Source: Prinia subflava (taxonomy: Eukaryota > Chordata > Aves > Passeriformes > Cisticolidae). From it: a stretch of 64,000 nt of DNA. Position numbers and translations under genes: made by a program. Below, piece by piece: positions 12,885 through 25,165 of the stretch. The DNA is taken from contig NC_086247.1 in the NCBI RefSeq assembly GCF_021018805.1, positions 118,579,094 through 118,643,093 of the forward strand. Reading direction: 5' to 3'. The first letter of the stretch is position 1. Each line of letters starts with the position of its first letter. The notes under the pieces were generated by a model, which did not search any database, had not been told where the DNA came from, and saw only the letters and a program-made list of their open reading frames with translations.

Positions 12885-13115
12885 GGCCAAGGGGCAGGGG
12901 AAGCACACGGCCAAGGGGCAGGGGAAGCACACGGCCAAGGGGCAGGGGAAGCACACGGCCAAGGGGCAGGGGAAGCACACGGCCAAGGGGCAGGGGAAGC
13001 ACACGGCCAAGGGGCAGGGGAAGCACACGGCCAAGGGGCAGGGGAAGCACACGGCCAAGGGGCAGGGGAAGCACACGGCCAAGGGGCAGGGGAAGCACAC
13101 GGCCAAGGGGCAGGG
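12885..13115. repeat. 24-bp minisatellite, about 9.6 copies, in the promoter CpG island
   Basis: Nine consecutive, apparently identical 24-bp units, each starting GGCCAAGGGGCAGGGG followed by AAGCACAC, run from 12885 to 13100. A tenth partial unit (13101-13115) runs into diverged sequence. The unit is a multiple of three, so it produces long open frames in several phases on both strands (for example repeats of G-R-V-L-P-L-P-L on the minus strand). Those frames are artefacts of the repeat. Each unit carries a GGGGCAGGGG element resembling Sp/KLF/MAZ-type sites. Confidence 0.97.
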
Positions 13116-13501
13116 ACAGGGGCAAGGTCGCGGCAGTGCCCGGCCGTTCCCCCGCAGCGCCCAGGACCGCCGGGCAGGAGGCCAAGGCTGGAACCAGCAG
13201 CGCCATCAGCCGCAGAGGGCGGCCCGGCCGCCGCTTCCGACTGGCGTGCGGGGTCCCGCCCTGAGGAAAGGGCGAGCCAGGAGGACTCGAGCGCACTGCC
13301 CCTCAGCCCACCGCCCCTCACCCCCTGTTCCCCCACTCCCTGCTCCCCACCCGAACCCTCCCCGCGATCCCGGGTCCCCGGCCCGCTCCCCTCCTCCCCT
13401 ACCCGCCGCCGCATCCCGTCACGGGCAGCCCCGCCCCGTGCCCCGTCAGGCGCCGCCTCTTCCCGTCCGCCCCGGCCCGGCTCCCGGCTCTTCCCGGCGG
13501 C

Positions 13502-13609
13502 ATGGCCGTGTTCCACGACGAGGTGGAGATCGAGGACTTCGAGTACGACGAGGAGACCGGCACCTACAGCTACCCGTGCCCCTGCGGGGACCGGTTCCTC
13601 ATCACGCGG
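13502..13609 (+). CDS. DPH3: DPH3 exon 1 (coding)
   Basis: 36 codons from the ATG to the donor GTGAGG at 13610. It holds the acidic N-terminus and the first Cys pair (C-P-C). It is extremely GC-rich, being inside the CpG island. The following intron is only 118 bp. Confidence 0.96.
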
Positions 13610-14293
13610 GTGAGGGGCGGCCGGGCAGGGCTGCGGGGAGAACAGGGTGGTGTGGCCCGTGGGCCGGGCAGGCGGCGGAGTCCTGACCACTCCCCCGGGC
13701 CCTGACCGCTCTCCCGGCCTTTTGCAGGAGGACCTGGAGAACGGGGAGGACGTGGCCACCTGCCCCAGCTGCTCCCTCATCCTGCGCGTCATTTACGACC
13801 AGGTGGGTGCCGAGGGAGGGCAGCCGGACGCGCTTCCAGCCGGGTCCTTCCGAGTCCCGGTTCGCCGCCCCGCGCGGACGGGGTTAAAAATCCATGGTTT
13901 GGGACTACAATTGCTGCCTGATCTCTCTTGTTCTTCTTGTCTCTTCCTATCGTGTTTGGGCTTAAAGTGATGTCTACCTAGGTGGGCGTGGGGTAGGACA
14001 CAGACGGGACGAAATCAAGGATGTGAATGAAGAGCTCCTGTGACTCCAGCAGCCCTGGCAGCTTTTCTCACCTGGCAGGCTCGTTAGGGCTTTCATGTTT
14101 TGGGAGGCAGATTCACACCGCTTATAACCACTCTCTTTCCCAGCCTGGGTGCATGTCGTGATGACTGTGAGGTAGAGGAGATCCAAAAAAGATGTAAATC
14201 GCCTAAATCCCTGCTTGCTGTCTTTAGGAGCAGTTCATGCGGGATGAAGTCGTGGCGGAACCTTTGCAAAACAAGGAATTGGTCAAGTGCTGA
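13502..14293 (+). CDS. DPH3: DPH3, diphthamide biosynthesis protein 3 (CSL-type zinc finger)
   Basis: Three exons, 13502-13609, 13728-13802 and 14228-14293, join in phase 0 to give 82 residues, the usual family length. The DPH-type metal-binding domain covers roughly residues 4-60. The four metal ligands are intact: Cys26 and Cys28 (C-P-C-G-D) and Cys48 and Cys51 (C-P-S-C). The segment [12 protein letters not shown] (37-48) is near invariant in eukaryotes. The protein carries iron or zinc and, from family knowledge, donates electrons to the DPH1-DPH2 iron-sulfur enzyme that starts diphthamide synthesis on elongation factor 2; it also supports Elongator-dependent tRNA modification. The start is ATGG with G at -3. 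The C-terminal tail in exon 3 is less conserved but ends K-E-L-V-K-C, as in mammals. Confidence 0.97.
13728..13802 (+). CDS. DPH3: DPH3 exon 2
   Basis: 25 codons between acceptor CTTTTGCAG and donor GTGGGT. It contains the second Cys pair C-P-S-C followed by S-L-I-L-R-V-I-Y-D, the conserved closing strand of the CSL zinc finger. Confidence 0.96.
14228..14293 (+). CDS. DPH3: DPH3 exon 3 with stop
   Basis: 21 codons plus TGA after the acceptor GCTGTCTTTAG. It begins E-Q-F and ends K-E-L-V-K-C, both matching the family. The residues between differ from the mammalian tail, which is the least conserved part of the protein. Confidence 0.92.
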   Translation, partial: EQFMRDEVVAEPLQNKELVKC

Positions 14294-15743
14294 TGAATGC
14301 ATCGTGGACTGGGCTGCTTTGTGATGAGAAAGTATGGGGATGGTGGCTGCGGGAAGAGCTGTGGTTCTCCTTCTGGAAGTGCTTGCTGCTGTGGGATACA
14401 AGTGCAACAATTGTCTGGCTTCTGAACATGAATGAGAGTTTGCTGGGACATCAGACACATGAATGCATTTTGTTCCAAAAGGGTATACTAAAAAAAATAT
14501 AAGTTGCTGTATGTATTCCAGAAGACTTGAGGGTTATGATCCTAATTTACAGCAAGTCAATACACAGAAGAGGATTGTGGAGTTGGGAAATTATAACATT
14601 TAGTCTAGCAGTGGCTTCTTAGCCTGTGGAGAAAAATAGGCCTTGTGTTGGTCTATGCGAGTGTGAAATGGCACAGAGAGCTGAAATGTTGGGAGGCAAG
14701 ACTTAGGGGTCCACGGGACACAAAGCCATACGGAGTTGACAGAGTGCAGCTTCTCCCAGGATGTGGTCTCGTGTACTTCCAGCCCACACTGAATATGGGG
14801 AGAAAACAAGAGGCCCAGAGCCAACATCTCCCAAGTGTTGGTAAATTGTCTTTATGCCTGTAAGCACAGGGAAGGTGCAGTTGTCTGTGTACCTGCAGTG
14901 GGGGCAACACTTGAGTTGGGGCAGATTTGTTTCCTAAATTGCTTGTAAAGTTGATTTGAAAGAACTTTGGTAGTTGTTACCAAATGACTCTGACATAATA
15001 GTGATACACTTTTGAGGGTGTTGTGTGAAATGGAGTCAACTTTTTTTACCCCTGCACAACTACTAATGTGCAGATAGACTGGAACTCGAAGTGGGTTCTA
15101 TTTTGCCCCTGTATTCTCAACAGCTTCGTGATTTGACTGCTGCAGTAGATACAAAATGGGCTGCAGTTCTTTGTGCCATTTGTAGTAAATTTCTCAGCCT
15201 TCCTATATTAGATTCTGTCACTTCCTGGATAGGACACATTTCACTTAATTAACAAAAGGATTTTTTAGACTAGGAAAGAATCGTGAGAACATACAATTTA
15301 ATTCCACATTGATTCCAAGATTACTTCTTTCAAGCCCACTGCACTTGAATATTTACTTAAAATTGTGGTCATTCCTGTGTTTTAATAGGTTTTGACATCT
15401 GTGAAGTTAAATTTGGGGAAAAGTACCTGTGAAGAGTTTATATAGCTGTTTTGCTCCAGGCACTAAAGATAAGTAAGTTTTACTGGATTCTTGCATTTCG
15501 TTTTTTTTGTTCTTACAGCATTCTGTGAATGTTGAAGATGAACATTCTAGTTATTTTAAAAGAAAGAAAACCCCCTACATCTAGTTGAAAGTTTTGAATG
15601 CAGTAAACACAACCCAGAGTGTTTCCATGCTTAAACCAGGAGGTGGCACCCGTGTTCCTTTGACATATGTGCTTAAAAAAAAATGTTGTGGTACTTTGGT
15701 TAGCTATGCCTTATCGAATATTTATTTTGACTATTTAAATAAA
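14294..15743 (+). other. DPH3: Probable DPH3 3'UTR
   Basis: After the DPH3 stop there is no further coding signal. The first clear AATAAA is at 15738-15743, and a second lies at 15865-15870. A 3'UTR of about 1.45 kb is plausible but unproven; earlier non-canonical signals could be used. Confidence 0.5.
15738..15743 (+). terminator. Candidate DPH3 poly(A) signal AATAAA
   Basis: A canonical hexamer in AT-rich sequence about 1.45 kb after the stop, with an alternative AATAAA at 15865. T- and GT-rich stretches follow within about 60 bases. Confidence 0.45.
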
Positions 15744-18700
15744 GATATTTAAGATTCCATCAGTGGTTATAATGGGCCATTACTTACTCTGTTTCTGCAC
15801 CAGCCATGATGATTTCCAGAGGTTTTGATAGTGGAGATGATAGTGGAGATTCTTCAGGCTGGTTAATAAAAATTGTTTCAATCTATCAGTAGACACTGTA
15901 AAGCAAACTTACAGGAACGCTACCTAAGCCCCTGTTCAAATTTCTACTGCATAAATGCCTTCATGATTTTTCCACAGGTATTCTACATAAAAGGTAATGT
16001 AGCAATTTTCAAATGCAACACCAGGGAATGTATGCTCTGATGTAATTCATCAAAGTAAATTGGCATGTGTATCGTCTCTGAAAATGCATAGATTTTGCAG
16101 AAATCATTGACCAGATTTTGTTACATAATGAAGATTGGGCCTTTTCTGACTTAGGAACCTTGTGTAGAGAATTAATTGTATTTTATATGGTTAAATTCTT
16201 ACATGGTTGTAAAAAGCACTAATCAATCGAATTTTACTTGGCAGGTGCCAAGTAAATATGGCATATAACAAGCTTTTAATTGATTCTTAGTAGTATTTCC
16301 CACTAATCTGAAATACAGGTAATGGCTTTTTAAAAAGTAATTTCAGCAGAATTAATTATTTCATTACAACAGTTGGGACTGTCAGGGCTTGAAGTTTCTT
16401 AGCTGGTTTGAATAGGGTCCAAGTTGTGGAATGCAGTTTACATGCACATTAAAATTACTTGATCACATAATGTATGTATCAGAGTGTGTTTGCACACCTA
16501 TGTGGTTTTTATTGTGTACTTGTGCAAATCATGTTTGCTTTTCTGGAGATTTTTTTACAGCATAACAACAGAAAGATGTTGTGGCTGACTGTTAGAAAAG
16601 GATGTGGCCACATTTGCCCACTTCAATTACCTTCAACTCTTGTCTCATTGCTGGGTCTCAAGGGTCTCAAGAGAGTAGTCTTCCCCTCCAAAAAGGAGGC
16701 AAAACAAGGATGGGTGTCATGTTTCTCTCTTTTTGTTGCCATTTGAGAATCTGAGAGAGACATTTGAAAACTGTTGAGCTGTTCTATTGTTTTCCCTTCT
16801 GCTCTGCAGAGAGGAGTTTTTGCAGCAAGAGGTCATCCTTCATGAAAGCTCAGTGATACTGAAGCCAAAGGGTTGCGCACTTTTGTCTTTTGTTAATTTG
16901 TAAGAAGCTTTTGACTCCCGTGGTTGCAGTCATCTTTTAAAAATACTCTTTCATACTGTGTAATTCCAGAACACCAGTCAGGGCAGGCTGAGTAACTCAT
17001 CAGAAATGTCCCTTGTCAGGAATTCAGTCACAAGGTTTCCTCACAGCGCCACAGGCTCTGGCCCCTCACGCATTACTTGTGTATTACATGCTCTTACAAA
17101 CCAGTAGCTCCCTTTCTTTCTCAAAAGGCAATTGTGTAGGACACAAAGAAGTCTTGTTTGCTGCTTGTATCTGACAAGCAGGTTGATTGATTATGTGTTT
17201 GATTAGATCTGTGGGTCTGCAGAGAGGAGTCCAGTGTGGTGAAAACAGTATCATGTGAATGTTAACAGAATAATTTATACTAGGTAGAGACTGGAGGGGG
17301 TCAAACAATTTATGGGCAGTTTCAGATACTCAAGCTGTGAAATTTCTCATACTCCTGAACACCTCTGAACTCTTGTGTAACACTGAGAACAAGCAACACA
17401 GTCTGTTGCCACAGTTTTATGGGAAGAAATGGAAGATAATTTGCTCTTCATTAAACTAAAGAGGCTTAGCCTCCCTGATCCGTCAGATTCTTGTTTGCAT
17501 TTCAAAGAAACTCGCTGAGAGGGTCACGTACTTTTGGCTCATTGTGCGTGTGTATCAGTGGTGTGTACATGATTAGTTTTGAATAGTTGCTCTAAAAAAG
17601 TCTGTGACACAGAACCTCTAAGAGCTGAGGTCATTAGGCCACTAATTCTGCTGTTGCACTTGTTTCATTGTCCATGTATGAGGGAAGTCCTGGTGTACTA
17701 GAGGACCCTTTGTAAGTACCTTGACATATCTTCTCTCCATCACAGTTTTTAATTTTGATTCTCAGCACCTGTCAAAAAACAAAAACCAGCAGGTGTTCCT
17801 TGCAGAGCATCAGATTTAAAGATCTTTACATACATTACCAAGTCTGTCTACCAAGAAGCAGATATTGATTATTTTCAAATAAACTGTCAAAATTTCATTT
17901 AAGATAGTGAACTGGCTACTATGTATTGTCACAAAGACAAGCAGTTTCTACATGTTCCATCTCCATCTCTTCCAATTTAACATTCAGATGATGCTGTAAG
18001 GATGGGTATTGGTTACACTGAAAACTTCTTGAAATGTTTTTACAAATAGGGTTTATCAAGATATTTCATGCAGTAATTCAAGTTTGGCATGGGTTTTCTC
18101 CTAGCACCTCCATGTGGATTGCTTTGATTCTACTTCATGGTAATTTAAAATGCTAATTTCCTAATGTCTTTCTATAGTAACCATGGCATGGAGGAGACAG
18201 GGAGGATCTTACGAAAATACTGTGAGAATTCATCACCCTGAAACGGGTCAAACCTGTTGAGTGACACAGGCAACAACTGACAGAAGCTGTGCCAAGAGGG
18301 AGAACAGCTGTCACAGTGTCACCTGTGGGCAGGGAGGAAGTGGGTCAGAAGGGACCAGCCAAAAGGGTAGAACCTTAAGCGACCCACCATCACTGCTTCC
18401 CACCCCTTGCTGTCACCATTTGGAGCTGTTTGTACACCAGGTCACCTCTCCAAAGTTCTTGGCAGCTCACCAGTCCAGCACAGGTTTCCTGTCATGTGGG
18501 AATCACTGCCGTGCCATTGATGCTGTCAGTGAGTGCAGCCAGCCAGGAGAAGCTCGCTCTGAGGGCTCGGTGGCGTGCGAAGGGCGGAGCAGAGCTGCCC
18601 CGTCCAGGGGTGGTCATTTTTTATTTTATGTAAAAACAGATCCTTATCTTGTTGTTTGAATGCTGAAGCTGTTGCTTTAGGGAAAGATCCAACTATCAAG

Positions 18701-19506
18701 ACTAAGGGTCAAATCAACAGGAGCTGGCAATAAGTCACTTCTTCTGTGACCTATTCAGGCCCTTTCCTGCTCCATGGCAAATGGTTTTAGTTTGGTCTCA
18801 GTTGTCTTTCTGGACAAGTCAGAGGACAACTTTTTGACACACTCAGTACTTCAAGTAAAAGATTTCCATCCACTGGACACTAAACAGCTACACCACTTCT
18901 TAGCATGATCTTTGTGTGTGCAGTCCTGTGGTGTTTATACAAAATACAAATTTCTGGTATACTTTTAATGACAATGGCCATTTCACACTGACTAAAAAAA
19001 ATTAGTATTTTCAAGGAAGGGCTTTTTTTTTTTTTTCCTCAAGTATGTTGAAAAAGACACTGTTTAAGTTTTTATTTCTGCATGTCTCTGACTGTAGGCC
19101 TGTTGTTGATTCTTTCCATGAAAATTGTGTACATATGCAATGCAATACCATCCTAAGTTATTTGGTTTTAGACAATAGCAAGACTGCAGCATAAATTTAT
19201 CATTTTTATCACTCTATAACAGATTAGAATTGATTTTGTAGCCTCTGATTGGATTTTAAGATTAATGTTCATTTAATTACAAAAAAAAAAGTAGATAAAA
19301 TATGAGCTCTTACTTATCCAACATTGTCACTTACTAGGGTAGAGAGCATTTGACTTTTATATTGTGCAGAGGCTTCTGTGGCCCCCAGTGCCCTGCACAG
19401 GTGTTCCCACACTGATGGATTCTGGCCTCTCAAACCTGGAACCAGACTGGGAATTCAGATATGTAAATAGTCCAGAGGCAGAGATCCAGACAAAACACCT
19501 GTCAGT

Positions 19507-19537
19507 CTCACAGTCTCTCTCTTGCAGAACTACTCAA
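19507..19537 (+). repeat. Acceptor-like 31-base block, copy 1
   Basis: A pyrimidine tract CTCTCTCTTGCAG followed by AACTACTCAA; the block recurs at 20944-20977 with a 3-bp insertion (CTC) in the tract. The flanks on both sides differ between the copies. Confidence 0.7.
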
Positions 19538-20214
19538 AGGGTCATTTCAGAGCCAGTAGGGAAAGCTATCCTGGAGGCTGAGCTGGGCTGTGGCAGCAAA
19601 ATATGCAAGTGGATCAGAGCAGCACTGACTGTCCCAGGGCAGGCCAAGGGTCTTGGTCCCATCCCATCCCCAGCACTGCCCAGCAGCTGCTGAAGAGTCC
19701 ATGACCAGGGTAAGCATTTGGGGATACTTCCCTACAATCCCTCCACACAATTTGAAACTCATGGACTTCTTGAGACTGATGCATTGTTGTATAATACCAT
19801 GAACAATATATATACTTCCATGAATTTGCCTAATCACTTTCTGAATTCACATCACAAATCCTTGCATCCCATCGAAAGGAATTCCCCAAGATAAGTGTGC
19901 TCTATGAAGAGGCATGTCTCTTTGTTTCTTTCAACCCACTGCTCTAAAAGACATCTTTGGATTGGGAAGAGACTGTTTTCTGCTCTCAGCTCTCTAGCCT
20001 ACTGAGGACTGTTAAGATTTTCTTTCCTTATTTTTCTGCACTGTTTTTGAAAGGGAAAGAAGAACACAATTCTAGACAGGGATGCATTATGCATACATTT
20101 GCACAGCAATATTTGTTCACTATTCTGCTCTCTATTTTCCAAAAATTCCTAAAAGGTGTTGTTTTTTGACAGTTCGTGAGCACTGGGCTAACATTATCTT
20201 AGAACTTATATTTA

Positions 20215-20272
20215 ATTTAGGAAATAACTTTTTAGAATATAAGAATTTAGGAAATAACTTTTTAGAATCTAA
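20215..20272. repeat. 30-bp tandem duplication
   Basis: The block ATTTAGGAAATAACTTTTTA plus GAAT occurs at 20215 and again at 20245, period 30, with near-identical copies. The similarity implies a recent slippage or replication duplication. Confidence 0.9.
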
Positions 20273-20943
20273 TCTTCTTAGAATAACCTTGTCTTTCTTC
20301 TCCTCTCTTTTGCTCATGGCCTAGGTGGTTTTTAGAAGACGAGGTGATCTAAGGTATCGAGGATTCAGGTAGTCTTTCTGCTAGTCCCTCCCACAACTTA
20401 ACAGCAGCTGATGAAGGTGTGCAAGCTCTATGCACTTTTGTAGGCCTGTCCAAGACTAGTTCATCATTTTTGGCTTGATTTGTTTAATTTTGTAATGTGT
20501 TGCTTCCCTTGCATGTTCAGTTTAGTTAGCCCTGTTGCACTTCTTACATCACTTCATCTCTTCCTTCAAAGCTGCATCTGTGTGCCTCTTGTATTTCCTT
20601 GTCTTTGCTACAGTGGCTTTCCTGAGGGCTCAGTGTTCTGGGCAGTGAAGCCTTTTATTTGAGTTGATGCAGTTTTTCAATGTGAGATTTCTTTTAGTTT
20701 TGAATACACTGTATTTACTTTCCTAAAGGAAGTGGGGATACTGCCCAAGATGCACATACAAAATAGTGTGCTTTTTGAAAGGGTAAAGAACATTTTCCTT
20801 CATTCAAATCTACTATTTCCTTGTAACTTGTTTCCTAGTATTGGCCCTAAGGGAGGAAGTCTTAGCCTGAATAAATCTTGAATGATAAATGTGATAGACT
20901 GGAGGATTCTTGCTTTTCCTTGTGAAGAAGGGGTTAATTATAA

Positions 20944-20977
20944 CTCACAGTCTCTCTCCTCTTGCAGAACTACTCAA
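20944..20977 (+). repeat. Acceptor-like 34-base block, copy 2
   Basis: Same block as at 19507-19537, with CTCTCTCCTCTTGCAG before AACTACTCAA. Both have the form of a good 3' splice site on the plus strand, but no coding exon follows in a recognisable frame. Confidence 0.7.
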
Positions 20978-23522
20978 GATGAAGCTGTTTCTTGGAAGAA
21001 TACCCTTAGGAAGTTAGTGACCTAGAATGAGCTTGGCATAGAATTGCCTTTTAGCCTTAACTGGGATATTTGCTGCTGCAATCTCCTAGACAAATGGGTT
21101 TTGACAGGCTTTGCAAACAGCCTGAGGTCAGAGCCAATGAGCTTTCCTTGGGCAAGTAAAAGCTGTGGAGTTGGGAACTTAGTATATTTCTTGAGACAAA
21201 CATCAAAATTCCCAAAACTGGGGATGGTGCACAGTGGGACAGTGACAGGCAAATGCAATCCCTCACAGGACTGTGAAAGGGATATGGCAAGCAGAGAGAC
21301 ATGGTCCCTGCCAAGGATGGTTCATGAAGTTCAAGCTCTGCTTTGTACTGGAATGAAGATTTTATGTTTAATATCCTTTGACATAAGGCCCAGAAGAGGC
21401 AGGTGATGGCACACCAAACTGGCACCTTGCCTTGGGCATCAAAATACACTTCTGTGGCCCCAACATCTCCACCACAAACTGCTTAGCAAGCCAGAGGTGG
21501 GATTTTGCTGTGCAAGCAAGGGTGAGCAGCAGAGAGGGCTGATGCCTAAGCTTTTCCTATGTGGATTTCCTCTATGCACACTGAACTGAGGGTAGTGAGG
21601 CAGCCTGGGAAGATGCAATAATTCAGGACCCACTTCCTCCTACTTACCAGAGGAAAGATTTTCCTCCCACCTCAGCTGTCTTTTCGGGCACTAATCTCAG
21701 AATTTGTTTCTCAGTAAACCTCACAAGTATCCCAGTAGTTAGGACTGTTTGGTTCTCTCCTGTCCATAAACAGGTGGGGGGTGATGTATAGAAGATGCAC
21801 ACTGGAAGAATTCAATCTGCCCCCTAAATAAACACTCTGATTCTTTCAGATCCTTAGATCTTTTTTTTTTTTTTTTTCCCTTGATATTTCTTTTCAAGTC
21901 TGGGATTTTTGTAACTGAAGGAGAATTCAAATAAATCAGCAACCGCAGTAAATGCCAAACAACCACAGTTAAACTTTCTCAGTGCTTTAAACTAATAGAC
22001 CCCCTTCTCAAGATATTGTGCCTAACAGGATTTGATTGCACTTTCTTGGCCAGAGATTTTTGTCAGTACCTCTGCCAAACGCACGGTCTCGCAGAGGGAG
22101 GATTTGATAGAGATCCAGGTTAAGTCAGCCTCTTCATTCAGAGACAGCCACTGCCAGCCCCACACAGGCTGCAGCGGGGCCACCCAAATGGGGAGTTTCC
22201 ACTGAGGAAGGCCAAGTGCCCCATATTCTTTTTTATTTTTGCAGCCGTAGCAGGGATGTGTCCTTGGGTTCTTTCCATGCCAAATAAAGCGTCTGCACAT
22301 TTTGTCTAGTTCATTTTTGTTCAGCTGAGGCCTTTATAGCAGAGGCACCTGCAAAAATAGAAGTCTGAAGAAACAGATTCATTTCTGACAGGTTAACCGA
22401 CCTGAGGAGTAAGAAATTATTGTGCTAGATCTGTAAATATGTTTGCAGCTTGCCTTGGAAGGGCAGCTTGTGAAAATTAAACTGGCTGGGAATATTCTGA
22501 GCCCTAGGCATAGAGCACCCTCTGAGACACAGCTAATATAAAATGCTCCAAGGCAGATCCTGCCATCCAGCAGAGCTGTGTAAATCTGGAGTAACGCAGG
22601 CTGCTTCAGGGACATTACTTCAGATACATTTCACCCAACAGAAGAGCAGAATTCAAATGAATTACCCATGAAGAGAGAATAAAGAACATAGGCAGTAAAT
22701 AATACATTTCTGGGTTTTCTGCCCTTCATGACTCTCTCTCATAAATGTTTCAGCCTCAGTCTGATTGCTGCTTCACTGTGTCAGCCGAAAAACCAGTCTG
22801 AGCAAGTGCATTTCAGTGTCGTTCACATCTGAGGCTAAGGGTTCAAGAAGAGGCAGAAGCACAGACAAAACCCTGATTTCTAAGAGATGACATTGTCCTC
22901 ACCAGAGCCATATTTGAAATGCCTCAAGACACATTCTGTGACTGCTCTTGGTCAGATACAGGTTGCATTTTGTTTATTTTTTATCTCTTTCAGAACTGAA
23001 AAATAGGTAGGAGAGAGGGGAAGCAATTTTAAATTCATAAAAATCAGTTTGGTCCCAGAGTGTCAATTGAAACATTTCAGCATTTATGAAACGATTCATG
23101 TCATTCTCAAGAAGTCTCAGTATTTCTCACCCTGCACTATCCTGACACCCAGGCTGGCACATGACACCAACCTTGAGAAGTTTTGATTCCTCCAAAACTT
23201 AATTTTTCAGGGGATGTTACTCAGTGCATAATTAGTCTTATTTTATCTTTTCTTTTTTTCCTTGCATTACAGTCAAATTCTTTCTATTCATCTACTTAAT
23301 TCAGCAGCTGTACAATCTCTATTATAATACCCTTCAGATGTAAGATACCTGATTAGAATTAGCCTCTGTCACCATAAGGTGACCTTATTTCATGAGGTCG
23401 GGCTGTGGTCCCCACCACTGGATGCAACTGAATACTCCCCTGCTGTGTTACACATGCTCTTGGTGTTCCTGAGCAGTTGCCCAGAAATAACTTGGGAGCA
23501 AAACACCTCGGTGAGATTCGAG

Positions 23523-23558
23523 GAGCTATATCCACACCTGGAGCTACATCCACACCTG
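23523..23558. repeat. 18-bp tandem duplication
   Basis: Two adjacent copies of GAGCTAYATCCACACCTG differing at one base. Confidence 0.9.
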
Positions 23559-25165
23559 AAATACCCTTTTCAGAAAATCTGAAATTACTCAGTTTAATTA
23601 GTCTACTTTCTTATTGAGCTGTCTTATTTTAAACTTCTCAAATGTGTTTTATCAATATGAAATACTGTTTACTTTTGCTCATTCTTGTACTTTCCAGATC
23701 TTTACCGTGCAGATTCTCTGGCATTTTTCCCCAGATGTAGCATACTGTAATTCATTGCTCATGACTGCCAAGAAATGAAAATTCCAAGACTATCCATAGC
23801 AAATGAGATGAGCCTCTTAAATAGGGCAGGGATAAAACCTCAGTTACAGATTTGTGCATCTTTCTGACATGTCCAGCCAGAAAAAGAGAAATCTTGGTCT
23901 TGGTAGAACAAATGATCACCTGCACATTCTCACTGTCTGAAATACATCCTCCATCTTGTCATTTCAGCTGAGTTCTCCATTAGGATTCTCCTTCTATTGC
24001 CAAAACCAAGAAGAAAAAAGGATATGGCTTTCCTGTGTTCTTGATGGCTGTAGACTTTTTCCACATGTAAGGGGTTTACTAATTTTGCTATTTACTTTGC
24101 AGATGTGTTTTAAACATTTTTAATAATAGAGCTGCAGTGATAAGACCTAGAATAGGAGCAGGTATAAATTGTTCTTGCCTTTTTTGCAGCTTAATATTCT
24201 CTTCTGTTTAGAGAGACAAATCCTAGATCCACAAAGGTGGGGGTTTTAACAGTACTGGCACAGCTGCAATTATCTGGCAAAGGGGTGCAGACAAAACCCA
24301 AGGTGCAGACAAAACCCAACATTTTTTTGTTGTCAAGAGTCAAAATAGGAGTTATCTGGAGGGACAGATTTTCATGGTGTGCAGTACATTTCCAGTGTTT
24401 ATCAGTCTTCCTACTGAGAAGCAGAAAATTTGTGTTTTTACCTGTCATCCAGAGTCACCTTGAAACCCCATAAAGAAATATCAATAATTGAGGGTAGCTG
24501 TTTCCTAAAAAGATTACTGACAGGCATGAAATAACAGTTACCAGTAGCTATGAATGTATTTTATGTCTTGGACATTTTCCTAGCAGACTTCAGTCTTTCA
24601 TTGAGTTAGGCAGTAGAAGCCCTGGATTTGGACACTTATGCACAGAAGAATAGGAGGATGTTTTATTTGGGGTGCTGGAGGGGAGAAAGTGGAGCTTTTT
24701 TTAAAAATCAGTGTACCATGATGTTCCTTGGTTAGCACAAAAGCATAATTCCCTTCACAAGTGGACAGGTCTGTTTCAGTTTATTCTTTTTGCAGTGTGC
24801 TGTATATAAAGAGAAAGAAGATGAGATAATTATTGCTGGAGAAGATCCAGAATTTTAATTAAATGGCATTTTCACATTCATTTCTTACTGGCTAGAGTTC
24901 ATGGCCATACTTGCTTTCATGTTAAGAGCTTTCCAGATGACCTTCTCCACAAATGCCTTTTTTTCTGCCACTAGAGGTCCTAAAAACAATAAAGAATGGA
25001 GAAGAAACCTACCTATTAATTTGGGACTAGAACATTTTCACAAGCTGGACCTGAGTGTCTGGTCCCTGAAACCCTCAGTGTGGGGGACAGCATGTGTTAG
25101 TGTTAATGTTAGGCTGACTGAAGGAAAGGCATCAGAATTGGACCCAAAAGATTAAAAGTCCCGTT

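Larger units (their letters stand above)
12800..13900. promoter_or_regulatory. CpG island, probable bidirectional DPH3/OXNAD1 promoter
   Basis: Base composition shifts abruptly to GC- and CpG-rich from about 12.8 kb to 13.9 kb, and no TATA box is visible before the DPH3 start. DPH3 begins at 13502 on the plus strand, and OXNAD1 is transcribed away from it on the minus strand. Two TTCCCG sites (13459-13464 and 13491-13496) read as CGGGAA on the minus strand, which resembles an ETS core. A shared promoter is an inference from the head-to-head arrangement, which is also known in mammals; the exact start sites are not visible. Confidence 0.75.

Noticed and set aside
12885..13115. Array resembling a CRISPR
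   Set aside because: The units are directly tandem with identical 'spacers', in a vertebrate promoter, with no cas genes; it is a minisatellite.
12673..13792. Long open frames on both strands (up to 345 codons) across the CpG island
   Set aside because: They are produced by the 24-bp minisatellite, which keeps several frames open, plus GC-rich sequence with few stops; they overlap the DPH3 exons and show no domain.
18520..18615. Small CpG-rich patch that could be a promoter
   Set aside because: Under 100 bases, no adjacent exon or start signals recognised.
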